64,000 nt of DNA from an uncultured Verrucomicrobiota bacterium (GCA_902510815.1 CABXDI010000001.1:1-64000); one strand, 5' to 3'; positions 9,964 to 19,864 are shown, numbered from the stretch's first letter. Translations and numbers: made by a program. The notes: generated from the sequence alone by a model not told the origin.

Positions 9964-10021
9964 TACTCACGAGAAGACTCGAACTTCCACGAGGTTGCTC
10001 CCACTAGAACCTAAATCTAAG
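9964..10021 (-). pseudogene. tRNA-Leu(UAG)-like 3' remnant
   Basis: Read on the minus strand, this holds an anticodon arm with loop TTTAGGT (anticodon UAG at 10011-10013) and a class-II-like variable arm. A T-arm with TTCGAGT and a 3' acceptor strand CGTGAGT plus A follow. The matching 5' acceptor strand (ACTCACG) and a normal D-arm are absent upstream; no such sequence was found in the next ~100 nt. Compared with the intact tRNA-Leu(CAG) at 19929-20012, the T-arm/acceptor part matches at about 20 of 25 positions and the anticodon arm at 16 of 17. It therefore looks like the 3' two thirds of a tRNA gene, as is common for tRNA-targeted integration remnants. Confidence 0.65.
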
Positions 10022-10095
10022 AGGCTTTTCTTAAGGTGCCCCTACTGTCATCACTTCTTTTTTTTCAGATCTTTGTCAGACAATGTCACTAAGCT

Positions 10096-10123
10096 GATGT
10101 GCACACTGAAGTGAACATTCTTA
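10096..10123. repeat. Left copy of imperfect direct repeat near island edge
   Basis: Starts GATGTGCACACTGAAG and ends ATTCTTA. The right copy at 19842-19864 reads GATGTGCGCATTGAAG directly followed by ATTCTTA, so 14 of 16 and then 7 of 7 bases match with a 5-base insertion in this copy. A GTCAC a few bases upstream is also shared. The relation to the tRNA sequences is not symmetric, so this may be an old intergenic repeat rather than an att core. Confidence 0.45.
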
Positions 10124-10354
10124 ACTAGCTATTCTAGTTTGAAAGTATTCAGCGGCACTCACTCGATCCGTGAAGGCACTAACACGACTCTTCGTCTTTA
10201 TACAATAATGACAAGTTTTCTGAAGAGGAGCTTCCAGATCCAGAAAATTAATGTGATTGCTTATTTGGCTAAAGTTTTTTTGGTTCTGATAGAAAATAGG
10301 GACCTCTTTTCTGTTCTTGCATAAAAATTTTAAAAACATTAGAATGAATGGATT

Positions 10355-12937
10355 ATGAGATCTTTTCACGCACTTTTCATTACTGTTCTCACAGGACTGT
10401 TGCTCCTTTCCCGGCTCGAGGCACAGGTAATTATTTATGATGCGGCCGAGGGGACCGTAGGTACTCAGGAGTTCGGAGGTTCACTCGGCATGGACTTTGA
10501 AGTTAATTCAGAGATTGTCGTGACGGACCTTGGTGCCTTTGACAGTGGTTCAGATGGCCTGTTTCTGCCGATCATTGTTGAACTCTGGACTCGAGATGGA
10601 ACCGTAGGAATTGAGGTGATTGCGACTGAGAATTTTGACTTGGATGAAGGGACCCTTGACGGAGGTCACCGGTTCAAATCCCTCAATAATCCAGTGGCCC
10701 TCGAGCCTGGAAGCTATTCGATTGTGGCTTACGGTTATGGGGGCGGGGAGCCGAACGTTAATGTGAGTGGTCAGCCCGCTGAAGACTTTGGTCTGTCCAG
10801 TAATGATGCTGGAGGCGCGATTACTTTCGTGGGTGGATCCCGTTGGGGTGACGCTGGATCGTTCCCTGCAAATGCGGACGGTGGTCCTGAGCAGCGGTAC
10901 GGTGCCGGTTCTTTTAAAGTTGCTAGCGAGGATCAGGATGAGGATGAGGATGAGATACCGGATACCTGGGAAATTGCTAATGGACTAGACCCGGAAGATC
11001 CTGAAGACGCTGGCCAAGATGCTGACAATGATGGTCTCAATAACCTTAAAGAATTTCAATTAGGACTGGACCCGAATTCGAAGGACACGGACGGTGACGG
11101 TGCCGAGGACGGTTTTGAATACGATAATGATTCGGACCCGAAGGATCCTGACACTGATGATGATGAGCTGACTGACGGTGAGGAGTTTGCCGAGGGAACG
11201 GATCCAATGGACCCTGATACGGACGGTGATGGGTTCCGTGACGGGTTTGAGGTGGCTAAAGGTTCTGACCCTAATGACTCGGACAGTGTTCCGGAAATTA
11301 AGAGTGGACCCGGTGCCATCATTTATGATGTGGCTGAGGGGACCGAAGGTAACCAGGACTTTGGAGGTCCACTAGGCATGGACTTTGAGGTCAATTCAGT
11401 CATCACTGTCTCTGAGCTTGGGGCCTTTGACAGTGGCTCGGACGGTCTATTTCTTCCCATCAAGGTTGAACTCTGGAGCCGTGAAGGTGACGCAGGTGTT
11501 GAGGCTCTAGTGGAGATGAATTTCGATGAGAATGATGAAGGGATTCTCGAAGGAGGGCACCGTTTCAAGACCCTTACTGAACCATTGGTTCTTGATCCGG
11601 GAAGTTACACGATCGTTGCGACTGGTTACGGTGCAGGAGAAAGGAACTATAATCGGGGCCTTGGTCCATCAGATGCGTTTTCCACGAATGATTTGGGCGG
11701 AGATATTACTTTTGTCGGAGGATCGCGTTGGGGTGATGCGGGAACCTTTCCAGTGAACGTGGACGGTGGTCCTGAGCAGCGGTACGGTGCCGGTTCGTTC
11801 AAGGTCATTGTTGATGATGAGGATGGGGACGGTATACCTGACGCATGGGAGGAGTCTAATGGGCTGGATCCTGAAATGGCGGAGGACGCTGAAGATGATC
11901 CGGACAATGACGGGCTCAGTAACCTGACTGAATTTGAGGCGGGTCTGAACCCCAAGGTCGCTGATACGGACGATGATGGCGTGCAGGACGGGACAGAGAT
12001 TGATAATGAAACGGATCCACTGAAACCTGACACTGATGATGATGGCCTGAGTGACGGTGAAGAAGTTACTTTGGGCACTGATCCGTTGAATCCCGACACG
12101 GACGAAGACGGACACAAGGACGGAAAAGAAGTGGCCAAGGGAACGGACCCAAAAGATGCGAACAGCAGTCCCTCTTCACAATTTTCCGGGGAACTTGCTT
12201 ACAAGATTGAGCAGGGCACGATCGGTAACCAGAACTATACCGGGGCCCTAGGACTGGATTTTGTTGTTGAGGAGACGATCAGAGTACTGGAACTTGGAGC
12301 CTTCGACAGTGGTGCAGATGGTCTCAAGAGGCCGATCACTGTCAGTATGTGGTCCCGCGATGACATGGAAACACCTGGCGAGGTCAATGATGACATTGGC
12401 CTTGAAATGCTGGCTCAAATTGAATTTGGTCCGGACAATGAGGGGGACCTGCGTGATGCGCACCGAACCATTGCTTTGGAGGATGAGTTGGTCCTTGAGC
12501 CGGGAGCTTACACAATCGTTGCGAGTGGGTACGGGGCAGGTGAGCCGAACGGAAATGTTGGGACGCCTGGAATGAGTTTAACTGAGAACCCTATTATTAC
12601 TTTTGTCGGCGGAGGCAGGTACGGGAACGATGCGGCCGCTTATCCTGGAGTCCCTGACGGGGGTCCAGAGAACCGTTATGCTGCCGGAACGTTTGCATTT
12701 GAAATTCTCTCCTCTCCACTACGATTTACTAATATCAGTTATGACCCAGTCCAACAGGAAACGACGATGACCTGGTCATCTGTCCCTAACCGTATCTATG
12801 CAATTGATGAATCCATTGATCTTATCACATGGGACGAACTTGATGACAGTCTTGAATCTGAGGGCATGTCGACATCCTTTACTATTGATACGCTTCCAGG
12901 AAAGAGTTTCTTCAGGGTAAGGCTTCAGGACTTTTAG
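10355..12937 (+). CDS. Secreted triple-repeat protein with TSP3-like calcium-binding linkers
   Basis: 860 aa. A Sec signal peptide covers residues 1-23 (LFITVLTGLLLLSRLEAQ). Three homologous beta-rich domains lie at about residues 25-189, 320-485 and 612-785; each has 'LGAFDSGxDGL', 'ITFVGGxRWGDAG' and 'DGGPExRYGAGxF'. Between them are thrombospondin type-3-like Asp-rich repeats (about 195-318 and 487-610) of the form DPDTDDDxLTDGEE, expected to bind Ca2+. Residues 788-860 form a C-terminal module ending in SFFRVRL that recurs in other secreted proteins here. It is probably a cell-surface or secreted structural/adhesive protein. The repeats are closer to each other than to anything I recognise. 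Base composition is clearly higher in GC than the flanks. Confidence 0.87.
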   Translation: MRSFHALFITVLTGLLLLSRLEAQVIIYDAAEGTVGTQEFGGSLGMDFEVNSEIVVTDLGAFDSGSDGLFLPIIVELWTRDGTVGIEVIATENFDLDEGTLDGGHRFKSLNNPVALEPGSYSIVAYGYGGGEPNVNVSGQPAEDFGLSSNDAGGAITFVGGSRWGDAGSFPANADGGPEQRYGAGSFKVASEDQDEDEDEIPDTWEIANGLDPEDPEDAGQDADNDGLNNLKEFQLGLDPNSKDTDGDGAEDGFEYDNDSDPKDPDTDDDELTDGEEFAEGTDPMDPDTDGDGFRDGFEVAKGSDPNDSDSVPEIKSGPGAIIYDVAEGTEGNQDFGGPLGMDFEVNSVITVSELGAFDSGSDGLFLPIKVELWSREGDAGVEALVEMNFDENDEGILEGGHRFKTLTEPLVLDPGSYTIVATGYGAGERNYNRGLGPSDAFSTNDLGGDITFVGGSRWGDAGTFPVNVDGGPEQRYGAGSFKVIVDDEDGDGIPDAWEESNGLDPEMAEDAEDDPDNDGLSNLTEFEAGLNPKVADTDDDGVQDGTEIDNETDPLKPDTDDDGLSDGEEVTLGTDPLNPDTDEDGHKDGKEVAKGTDPKDANSSPSSQFSGELAYKIEQGTIGNQNYTGALGLDFVVEETIRVLELGAFDSGADGLKRPITVSMWSRDDMETPGEVNDDIGLEMLAQIEFGPDNEGDLRDAHRTIALEDELVLEPGAYTIVASGYGAGEPNGNVGTPGMSLTENPIITFVGGGRYGNDAAAYPGVPDGGPENRYAAGTFAFEILSSPLRFTNISYDPVQQETTMTWSSVPNRIYAIDESIDLITWDELDDSLESEGMSTSFTIDTLPGKSFFRVRLQDF

Positions 12938-12989
12938 GATAAGATTTTTAATTAAAAATGATGGATTATTTATCTATTTAGGATTGCAC

Positions 12990-15482
12990 ATGGGTAAACA
13001 TTCATGCCTGCTAAGGTTTTGCATGATACCTGTCATGGTTTCATTTTGGAGTTGTGGTGATAACGTTCAGGATCAGAGCGATGGCCAAGGTGCCGCTGAC
13101 CAGAACACTGTCTCTACCTTAGTGGCCTCTGAGGAGTTGATCCTTGAACTGACTCCACGATTAAAAGGTTTTAAACCTAACATATTTACTGAGGATTGCC
13201 TTTTCGTTGGAGTCGATCCTGACCCTGTTCAGAAGAAGGAATATCCTGAACTTGGAGTCGCTGAGAATCATTGGAACGGCAAAAAAACTAATAATAAAAC
13301 TGAAGCAGTAAAACCAACTGTTGCGAAAATGACAGGGCCAGCGGGTCAATTTGACCTCAGGGACATTAATTTTTCTCTAGTCTCAGGGAAGTTCAGTGAT
13401 TCAGGTATGAATCTTTTTACAAGCATTGTTTCTTTTTCCGGCTCCAATAAAAATTCATCAATTAGTTCGGTTAATGAGGTCATTTGGAAGAAGTTTGGAA
13501 GTTCCTGGAAGATTAATTTGTGGAGAGTTCAAAAACTTACTGCTCAGCGTTCGAAGGGGCAACTTTTTAAAGAGGCCCTCGATGAGGCTCTTCCTGACAA
13601 AGAATCTCTTTCCCGTGCACGGACATCAATGCATTGGAGAATTCTCAATGATAATTATTTTGGTGGCAAAAAACCAACAAACATACCCAGATACACTGAT
13701 ACAAGATTTTATCCGGACTCAATTAACACGCATCCTTCGGTCTCTATCGTGGACATTGACGGGGACAGCTTTGATGATATTTACGTATGCGTGCGGTGGG
13801 GTAAGAACCTTCTACTGCGAAATAAGGGAGACGGAACCTTTGAGGAATGTTCGGCACGTTATGGACTTGATGTAAGCGGAAGAAATACGGTCGCTCTATT
13901 TGCTGATTTTGATAATGACGGAGACCCTGATTTATTCCTTGGACGGTCCCTAGAGAAGTCTCTTTATCTTGTCAATGAGAAGGGAATGTTTCGTCCTCAT
14001 AGTGGTCCTGTTTCTAACGGGAAACTTCCATGGTTAGTCACTTCGGCCTCAGCTTCTGATTATAATAATGACGGACTACTTGATATTTATATATGTACTT
14101 ACAGTCCACTTGATCTGAATACGAGACTACAGGACAAGGGTAATACTCCTAAATGGGCCAGACAATTTCTATCACCGGAGCAGGCTCAGGAAGTGGTGAA
14201 AAGAAAAGTAAATGACCATACTTACCTCAATCAGATTGGTCCCCCGAACGTTCTCCTTGTCAATCGAGGAGGGTATTTTGAAATTTCTCCCCAATCAGTC
14301 AATGTGGCTGGCTATTATAACAGTTTTCAGGCGTCATGGGCCGACTATGATAATGATGGGGACCAGGACCTTTACGTGGCCAACGATTATGCACCTGATC
14401 AGCTTTTTCGGAATGATAGTGGATCTTTTTTAGATATCACTTCGGGTTTCGGCTTTAATACTCTTGGCTTCGCGATGGGAGCTTCGTGGGGAGACTATGA
14501 TGGGGACGGGGATCAGGACCTTTACGTTTCTAATATGTATTCAAAGGCGGGACGAAGAATTACAGAACAAATTCCGGGCCTTGATGATCGTATGTCTGCA
14601 GTGGCTTATGGTAATTTTCTTTATAGAAATGACGGTGATGGAGGCATGAAGAGAATGTCTGGTGCTGATGGAAAGTCAATCCCAGTTCATCTCGCGGGCT
14701 GGTCATGGGGTGGAATGTTTACTGACTTTGACAATGACGGGTTCCTCGACCTTTATGTCTCAAGTGGATATTATACCCCTCCCCCAGGTCAGGACAATGG
14801 AGTCGATTTGTGAAGTTGTCTATGGCGTACGGTCGTGCGTTCCGATGAGTCTTTACCTGATCAGTTCAGAAATAACAAATCGTGGGGAACGGATCCTAAG
14901 ACAGGAAAGGTAAAACCTTCACAGGAGAGGCTCACTTACTACTATGGACCGAACTATCACCGGCACTCTTACAGTGGTTACGAGAGGAATAAATTTTACC
15001 TGAATGTTTCTGGAGAAACGTTCGCAGATTTGTCAGGTGTTTCCGGTGCTGATGATGTTGCTGACAGTCGTACGTGGGCAGCCCTCGACTATGACCAGGA
15101 CGGCTGGACAGACATTGCTCTGGTTAACGCGAACGCTCCGCTACTGAGCCTGTACAGAAACACGATAGGAGAAATAAATAAATCCAATCATATTAAGGTC
15201 CTTCTTGTCGGTGGGGCCGCAGGAAAGGATCCCGGTAAAGGGTTGAGTAATAGGGACGGGGTAGGGGCAGTCGTTGAAGTTATGTCCGGTCAACGATTGA
15301 TAAAAAGAGTCCGTAACCTTGGAGAAGGTTACGCTGCTCAGAACAGTGCCACGATGACTATAGGCATTGGTTCAGAAGACACGGTTCAATCGGTGAAGGT
15401 CCGCTGGCCGTCAGGAAAAATTACTACGAGTCGATTATCAGTTAGTGCAGGATCTTCTATTGTGATGAAGGAGATCCAATAG
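12990..15482 (+). CDS. VCBS/FG-GAP and ASPIC/UnbV secreted protein with in-frame TGA (candidate selenoprotein or disrupted gene)
   Basis: Lipoprotein-like N-terminus (IPVMVSFWSC) from ATG 12990; a TTG two codons upstream is possible. Residues ~245-605 contain at least five FG-GAP/VCBS calcium-binding repeats such as DIDGDSFDDIYV, DFDNDGDPDLFL, DYDNDGDQDLYV and DFDNDGFLDLYV. The C-terminus has DYDQDGWTDIAL and an ASPIC/UnbV domain (GVGAVVEVMSGQRL, VKVRWPSGKITT). An in-frame TGA at 14811-14813 (codon 608) splits it. The frame is unchanged after it, reading SCLWRTVVRSDESLPDQF before the ASPIC part. Translation as one chain gives 830 positions with Sec/stop-Ser-Cys at the TGA. Alternatives are a nonsense mutation, or re-initiation at GTG 14835. 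It is probably exported; its role may be surface binding. Confidence 0.82.
14824..14843 (+). other. SECIS-like hairpin downstream of in-frame TGA
   Basis: Ten nt after the TGA (14811-14813), GG (14824-14825) pairs with CC (14842-14843). CGTAC (14826-14830) pairs with GTGCG (14835-14839), including one G-U pair. The apical loop is GGTC (14831-14834), and TT (14840-14841) is bulged on the 3' side. The E. coli fdhF SECIS, as I recall it, has a 17-nt minimal hairpin starting 11 nt after UGA with a GGUC loop, so spacing and loop agree. The bulged U is on the 5' side in fdhF but on the 3' side here. Confidence 0.45.
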
Positions 15483-15546
15483 AGGAACGTTCCTTGCCTT
15501 TTTCTGAAATTTGTAGAATAATACAAAGTAATTATTTCTCTTCCCC

Positions 15547-18500
15547 ATGAAATTCCTCAATGCATTTGTCTGGGCTGTTCTTTTTATGGTCTGCTCTTTT
15601 GAGTTGATGGCGGTAGATCCTGTCATATCCGAATTCTTGGCATCAAATTCATCAGGCCTTGAGGACGAGGATGGTGATTCATCGGATTGGATAGAAATAT
15701 GGAACGTTTCAGGTGGAGCGGGTGACTTGCAAGGTTATCACCTCACTGATAATCCTGAGGATCTGACCAAGTGGACCTTTGCTAAAGCACCATTTAATAA
15801 TGATGGTTACGTCGTGGTCTTTGCTTCAGGAAAGGATAGGAATGGTCCTCAAGATGAGTTACATACCAATTTTAAGCTTAATTCATCTGAGGGTGGATAC
15901 CTTGCCTTAGTTGAGCCGGACGGGATTACTGTTGCCAGCGAGTATAAAAATTATTCTAAACAGTTCGAGGATATTTCATATGGTAGCGGGTACGGAGACC
16001 CTGAGGATGTGAAATTTTTAAGATCAGGTGATATTGCAAAATGGATCATTCCGGAAAGGCCTATCGAAGGATGGGTTGAAACTATATTTGATGATTCTTC
16101 TTGGGCACAGGGTCAGACGGGAATAGGTTATGATAGGTCCGATAAATATATACCCCACATTGGTGAAGGAGGTGACTTGCTCGATTCTATGCGTGGAGTG
16201 AATGCATCAGCTTATATTAGGGTGCCATTCACTGTTAATAATCTTAGCGGAATAAGTAATTTAATTTTAAGAATGAAGTGGGAAGACGGTTTTATTGCGT
16301 ATCTAAACGGGACGGAAATTAAATCAATGAGTGCTCCGGAAAATCCACAATGGAATTCAGAGGCAACACTAAACCGGTCTAATGAGGATGATGCGATTAC
16401 CTTTTTTGATTATCCTGTCTCTGGTCCATTGATCGAGGGTCAGAATGTCCTGGCCATTCATGGGCTCAATGCCTCGAGGACCAGTTCGGATTTTCTTATT
16501 TCCCCTGAACTAACAGCGAAACAAACTGATCTTAACTCGCCTAGGACTGGTTTTTTTATGGCTCCTAGTCCAGGGAGCCTTAACGGAAAACTCATTGATG
16601 GTCTGGTACGTGACACTAAATTCAGTTTTAAAAGAGGCTTTTATGATAGCCCCTTTGATTTGGAGATTAGTACCGAGACAGTGGGGGCCAAGATCAGGTA
16701 CACTTTGGACGGTTCTGAGCCGAGTGAATCGAGTGGGATGATTTATGATGGTCCCATTAATATTAATGATACGACGGTTCTTCGGGCCATAGCATATAAG
16801 GATAATTTCACATCGACCAATGTGGACACTCAGACCTATTTGTTCCCGGAAAAGGTCGCGGTTCAGACGAACAGCCCGGCAGGATACCCTTCTAGCTGGG
16901 GTGGAGTCAGTGCGGACTATGGGATGGATAATGATCCTGTTGATTTTCGCCGAGCTGCTGGTGACGCTAATCATTCATTATCATCCGCCAAGTCAGCTAT
17001 AGCAGATTCACTTAAATCGATAACGACCATTTCTATTGTTACTGACAAGGATAATATATTTGACCGCAGCAGGGGAATCTACCAGAACCCGAGCGGCCGT
17101 GGGAGTCAGTGGGAGCGGCCAGTGTCTGTGGAGATTATTAATGGTAAAGGGGTAGATGATTACCAAACCGATGCCGGGATCCGAGTTATGGGTTTCACGT
17201 CACGTAATCTCAACACGACGACAAAACTGAACATGCGTTTATTGTTCAAAAAAGAGTATGGGGACAGTAAGATGAAATATCCTTTACTCGGTTCAGAGGG
17301 TCCGGACGAGTTCAATACTATTGCCTTGCGGGGAAATATTCGTGATGCTTGGGTCACTGAGTATCAGGGTTTCGGAAGTGCTTTATATATAGGTGATGAG
17401 TGGTCCAAGAGGTCGCAAAAAGCGATGGGTCAGCCCGCGGTCCGTGGCACTTATGCCCATGTCTATCTGAACGGTATGTATTGGGGGCTTTATAATCCGA
17501 CTGAGCGTCCCGATGATGATTTTGCTGAGACTCATCTTGGCGGAGACCGGACCGAATATGATGTGGTGAAGTTTTGTTGCCCGGACCGATCGATTGCGGG
17601 GTCGATTCGGGTCTGGGACCAGTTACTCTCTGCCGCAAGGTCAGGACTGACGAGCCATCAGAGCTATCAACGGGTTCAGGGAAAGAATCCTGACGGTTCA
17701 CTTAATCCTCAATTCCCAGTGCTCCTTGATGTGGATAACCTGATCGATTACTCGATTAATGGTTATTATCATGCTCAGGTTGACTGGCCCGGCAATTATT
17801 ACGTGATCAGGGACCGGGTCGAAGGCCGCACGACTGGTTTTCAGTTCTTTACCTGGGACAATGACATTGCCTTGGGTGCAGCGAACCCGAATAACGGGAA
17901 TAAGGTTCAAAGTAGTCCAGGAAATAACTGGTGGACCGAGTCTCCCGGTGAAATAGAAATCCCAATACGTCGGAACGCTGAGTACCGGATCCGTTTTGCT
18001 GACCGTGTCTATAAGCACTTCAATCATGATGGGGCAATGACTATCGAGAACAATATCAATCGCTGGAATGAGTTAGCTGAGATGGTCCGTCCTGCACTAT
18101 TCGCTGAGTCAGCGCGTTGGGGCGATTCGAGAGGACAGAGGCTCCGGACAGTGCAGGATAACTGGGACGTAATGAATAAGAGAATGGTTAATAATTATTT
18201 TCCAAAGAGGCAATCAGTTCTCTTTTCCCAGTTGCGGAGTCAGGGTCTTTATCCTGATACGATTCCGCCTGAATTTAATAAGCGTGGTGGTGTAGTGAGT
18301 CCTGATTTTCGGCTCAAATTTGATTCTGAAAGTGTAGTTTATTATACTACGGACGGGTCTGACCCTAGGCTCGTTGGAGGGTCAGTGAATCCAGATGCAG
18401 TGATGGTTTCGGGGGGCCGTACGATCCTCTCACTCATAGAGACGGGCTCAGAGTTGCGTGTCAAAGTGCCTCAAGACGAATCCGAGGGCGAGGACTGGTT

Positions 18501-19803
18501 CTTACCGGAGCATGATGATTCAAAATGGATTTCAGGAAATTCCGGTGTCGGTTATGATAGAGGAAGTAAATATAGGGACCTAATTTCTCTGGACCTCTAT
18601 GATGAGATGCGTGGCATCAATCCCTCTGCCTATGTGAGGATCCCTTTTGAGGTCGTAGAACCTGCAAATTTCATTAGCCTTTATCTTCGTATGAAGTCTG
18701 ATGACGGCTTTGTGGTTTACCTTAATGGGACCAGGGTCGCTGAGCGGAATGCTCCGGAACAGTTGTTATGGAATTCATCGGCGACGCAATCACCGACTGA
18801 TGAGGAGGCAATGACTTTTAAGATTATTGATATTACAGCTCATAAGGATTTGCTCGTAAAGGGCTCTAATGTCCTAGCAATTCATGCCCTCAATGATAGT
18901 TCTGGAAGTTCTGATTTCCTTATCATTCCAGAACTTGCAGGAGACTCACTAGAGGCTGCTGATACTATTTCGATGGACCGGACGACGGTAATCCGTGCCC
19001 GTGCGCTTGACGGTAATGAGTGGTCACCAATTAATGAGGCGACTTTCATTGTCGGGTCCAAACCGACGGCTCAGAACCTCGTTGTTTCTGAAATCATGTA
19101 TCATCCCTCACTGAAGAATGAGAGTGATGAGTTCATTGAAGTAATGAATATTTCCCAGACCGAAGAGATTAATCTGACCTCAGTAAAATTCGATAACGGG
19201 ATAAGTTATGAGTTTCCAGTAGACTTTATTCTTGGCCCTGGGAAGAGGGCTGTCATCGCTTCGGATCCTGATACTCTTCGTGTTGATTGGCCTGATCTTA
19301 AAGTAGTCGGCCAGTTCACAGGTAATTTAAATAATGGTGGTGAAAGAGTGACTCTCATTGATTCGGAGGGAGTTGAGATTCAGAGTTTCAAGTATGATGA
19401 CAAGTCACCTTGGCCTGAGAGCCCTGACGGGCAAGGGCCTAGCTTAGTTCTTACAGATCCCTTTAGCGGGCCTGATCATTCTAAGCCAGAGAGCTGGAGA
19501 GCGTCCAGGTCCGACGGTGGTAGTCCAGGATTTGAGGGAGGACAGAATCATAATAGTGAGGACCTCATCCGATACGCGATTGAAAAGGGTCCTGATTTTA
19601 ATATTATTAATGGAACCCTCTCCATGAAGAGACGGGAAGGAGCAGATGATGTTCTAATTGTTCCGCAATGGAGTGAGGACTTGAGGGTTTGGCGAGGTGA
19701 CGGTTTTGAAGCTAATGGCGAGGATCCTACCTCATGGAAAATCTCTGATCAAGTCCTTGAGAAAGAGAGAATCTTTTACAGGTTTGAGGTTAGACATCCC
19801 TAA
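15547..19803 (+). CDS. Giant secreted CotH-kinase/lamin-tail-domain protein
   Basis: 1418 aa with a signal peptide (residues 1-22). Domain order: lamin-tail domain (~22-140, DSSDWIEIWNVSG...GYHLTD); a DDSSW...GIGYD / DGFIAYLNGTEI / NVLAIHGLN module (~158-324); a chitobiase C-terminal-like domain (~370-435, IRYTLDGSEPS). Then a CotH-kinase-type domain (~490-860, LNMRLLFKKEYG, YLNGMYWGLYNPTERPDD, FFTWDNDIALG); a second YTTDGSDP segment; a second copy of the DDSSW-type module (~968-1138); a second lamin-tail domain (~1171-1300, ISEIMYHP); and a C-terminal module ending IFYRFEVRHP. CotH proteins phosphorylate proteins in Bacillus; activity here is unproven. It starts 64 nt after the VCBS gene and shares its GC-rich composition. 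Confidence 0.9.
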   Translation: MKFLNAFVWAVLFMVCSFELMAVDPVISEFLASNSSGLEDEDGDSSDWIEIWNVSGGAGDLQGYHLTDNPEDLTKWTFAKAPFNNDGYVVVFASGKDRNGPQDELHTNFKLNSSEGGYLALVEPDGITVASEYKNYSKQFEDISYGSGYGDPEDVKFLRSGDIAKWIIPERPIEGWVETIFDDSSWAQGQTGIGYDRSDKYIPHIGEGGDLLDSMRGVNASAYIRVPFTVNNLSGISNLILRMKWEDGFIAYLNGTEIKSMSAPENPQWNSEATLNRSNEDDAITFFDYPVSGPLIEGQNVLAIHGLNASRTSSDFLISPELTAKQTDLNSPRTGFFMAPSPGSLNGKLIDGLVRDTKFSFKRGFYDSPFDLEISTETVGAKIRYTLDGSEPSESSGMIYDGPININDTTVLRAIAYKDNFTSTNVDTQTYLFPEKVAVQTNSPAGYPSSWGGVSADYGMDNDPVDFRRAAGDANHSLSSAKSAIADSLKSITTISIVTDKDNIFDRSRGIYQNPSGRGSQWERPVSVEIINGKGVDDYQTDAGIRVMGFTSRNLNTTTKLNMRLLFKKEYGDSKMKYPLLGSEGPDEFNTIALRGNIRDAWVTEYQGFGSALYIGDEWSKRSQKAMGQPAVRGTYAHVYLNGMYWGLYNPTERPDDDFAETHLGGDRTEYDVVKFCCPDRSIAGSIRVWDQLLSAARSGLTSHQSYQRVQGKNPDGSLNPQFPVLLDVDNLIDYSINGYYHAQVDWPGNYYVIRDRVEGRTTGFQFFTWDNDIALGAANPNNGNKVQSSPGNNWWTESPGEIEIPIRRNAEYRIRFADRVYKHFNHDGAMTIENNINRWNELAEMVRPALFAESARWGDSRGQRLRTVQDNWDVMNKRMVNNYFPKRQSVLFSQLRSQGLYPDTIPPEFNKRGGVVSPDFRLKFDSESVVYYTTDGSDPRLVGGSVNPDAVMVSGGRTILSLIETGSELRVKVPQDESEGEDWFLPEHDDSKWISGNSGVGYDRGSKYRDLISLDLYDEMRGINPSAYVRIPFEVVEPANFISLYLRMKSDDGFVVYLNGTRVAERNAPEQLLWNSSATQSPTDEEAMTFKIIDITAHKDLLVKGSNVLAIHALNDSSGSSDFLIIPELAGDSLEAADTISMDRTTVIRARALDGNEWSPINEATFIVGSKPTAQNLVVSEIMYHPSLKNESDEFIEVMNISQTEEINLTSVKFDNGISYEFPVDFILGPGKRAVIASDPDTLRVDWPDLKVVGQFTGNLNNGGERVTLIDSEGVEIQSFKYDDKSPWPESPDGQGPSLVLTDPFSGPDHSKPESWRASRSDGGSPGFEGGQNHNSEDLIRYAIEKGPDFNIINGTLSMKRREGADDVLIVPQWSEDLRVWRGDGFEANGEDPTSWKISDQVLEKERIFYRFEVRHP

Positions 19804-19841
19804 TTTTAGTTTGGTTGATTTATGAAACGGTCACGGGCGTC

Positions 19842-19864
19842 GATGTGCGCATTGAAGATTCTTA
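19842..19864. repeat. Right copy of imperfect direct repeat near island edge
   Basis: GATGTGCGCATTGAAG followed directly by ATTCTTA. It matches the left copy at 10096-10123 in the same orientation apart from two substitutions and a 5-base gap. It lies between the last island gene and the intact tRNA-Leu. Confidence 0.45.

Larger units (their letters stand above)
9937..10354. other. Non-coding left boundary of the compositional island
   Basis: A 418-bp stretch without a convincing gene. It contains the tRNA-Leu-like remnant (9964-10021) and a short imperfect repeat (10096-10123) whose partner lies near the right edge at 19842-19864. Two overlapping short open frames in opposite directions (10121-10369 and 10139-10324) have no recognisable protein character and are treated as chance. 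Composition starts to change from AT-rich to GC-richer in this stretch. Confidence 0.6.

Noticed and set aside
10121-10369. Opposing short open frames (10121-10369 minus and 10139-10324 plus) upstream of the triple-repeat gene
   Set aside because: They overlap each other and the first island gene, lack any recognisable motif or ribosome-binding site, and have random-looking composition.
11056-12138. Long antisense open frames opposite the calcium-binding repeats
   Set aside because: They encode low-complexity Ser/Pro/Gly strings that are the reverse complement of Asp/Gly-rich codons in the real gene.
14835-15482. Separate gene starting at GTG 14835
   Set aside because: It is in the same frame as the upstream VCBS gene, has no ribosome-binding site or signal peptide, and contains only the C-terminal part of a known domain architecture. 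It is treated as one gene with an internal TGA, though re-initiation is not excluded.
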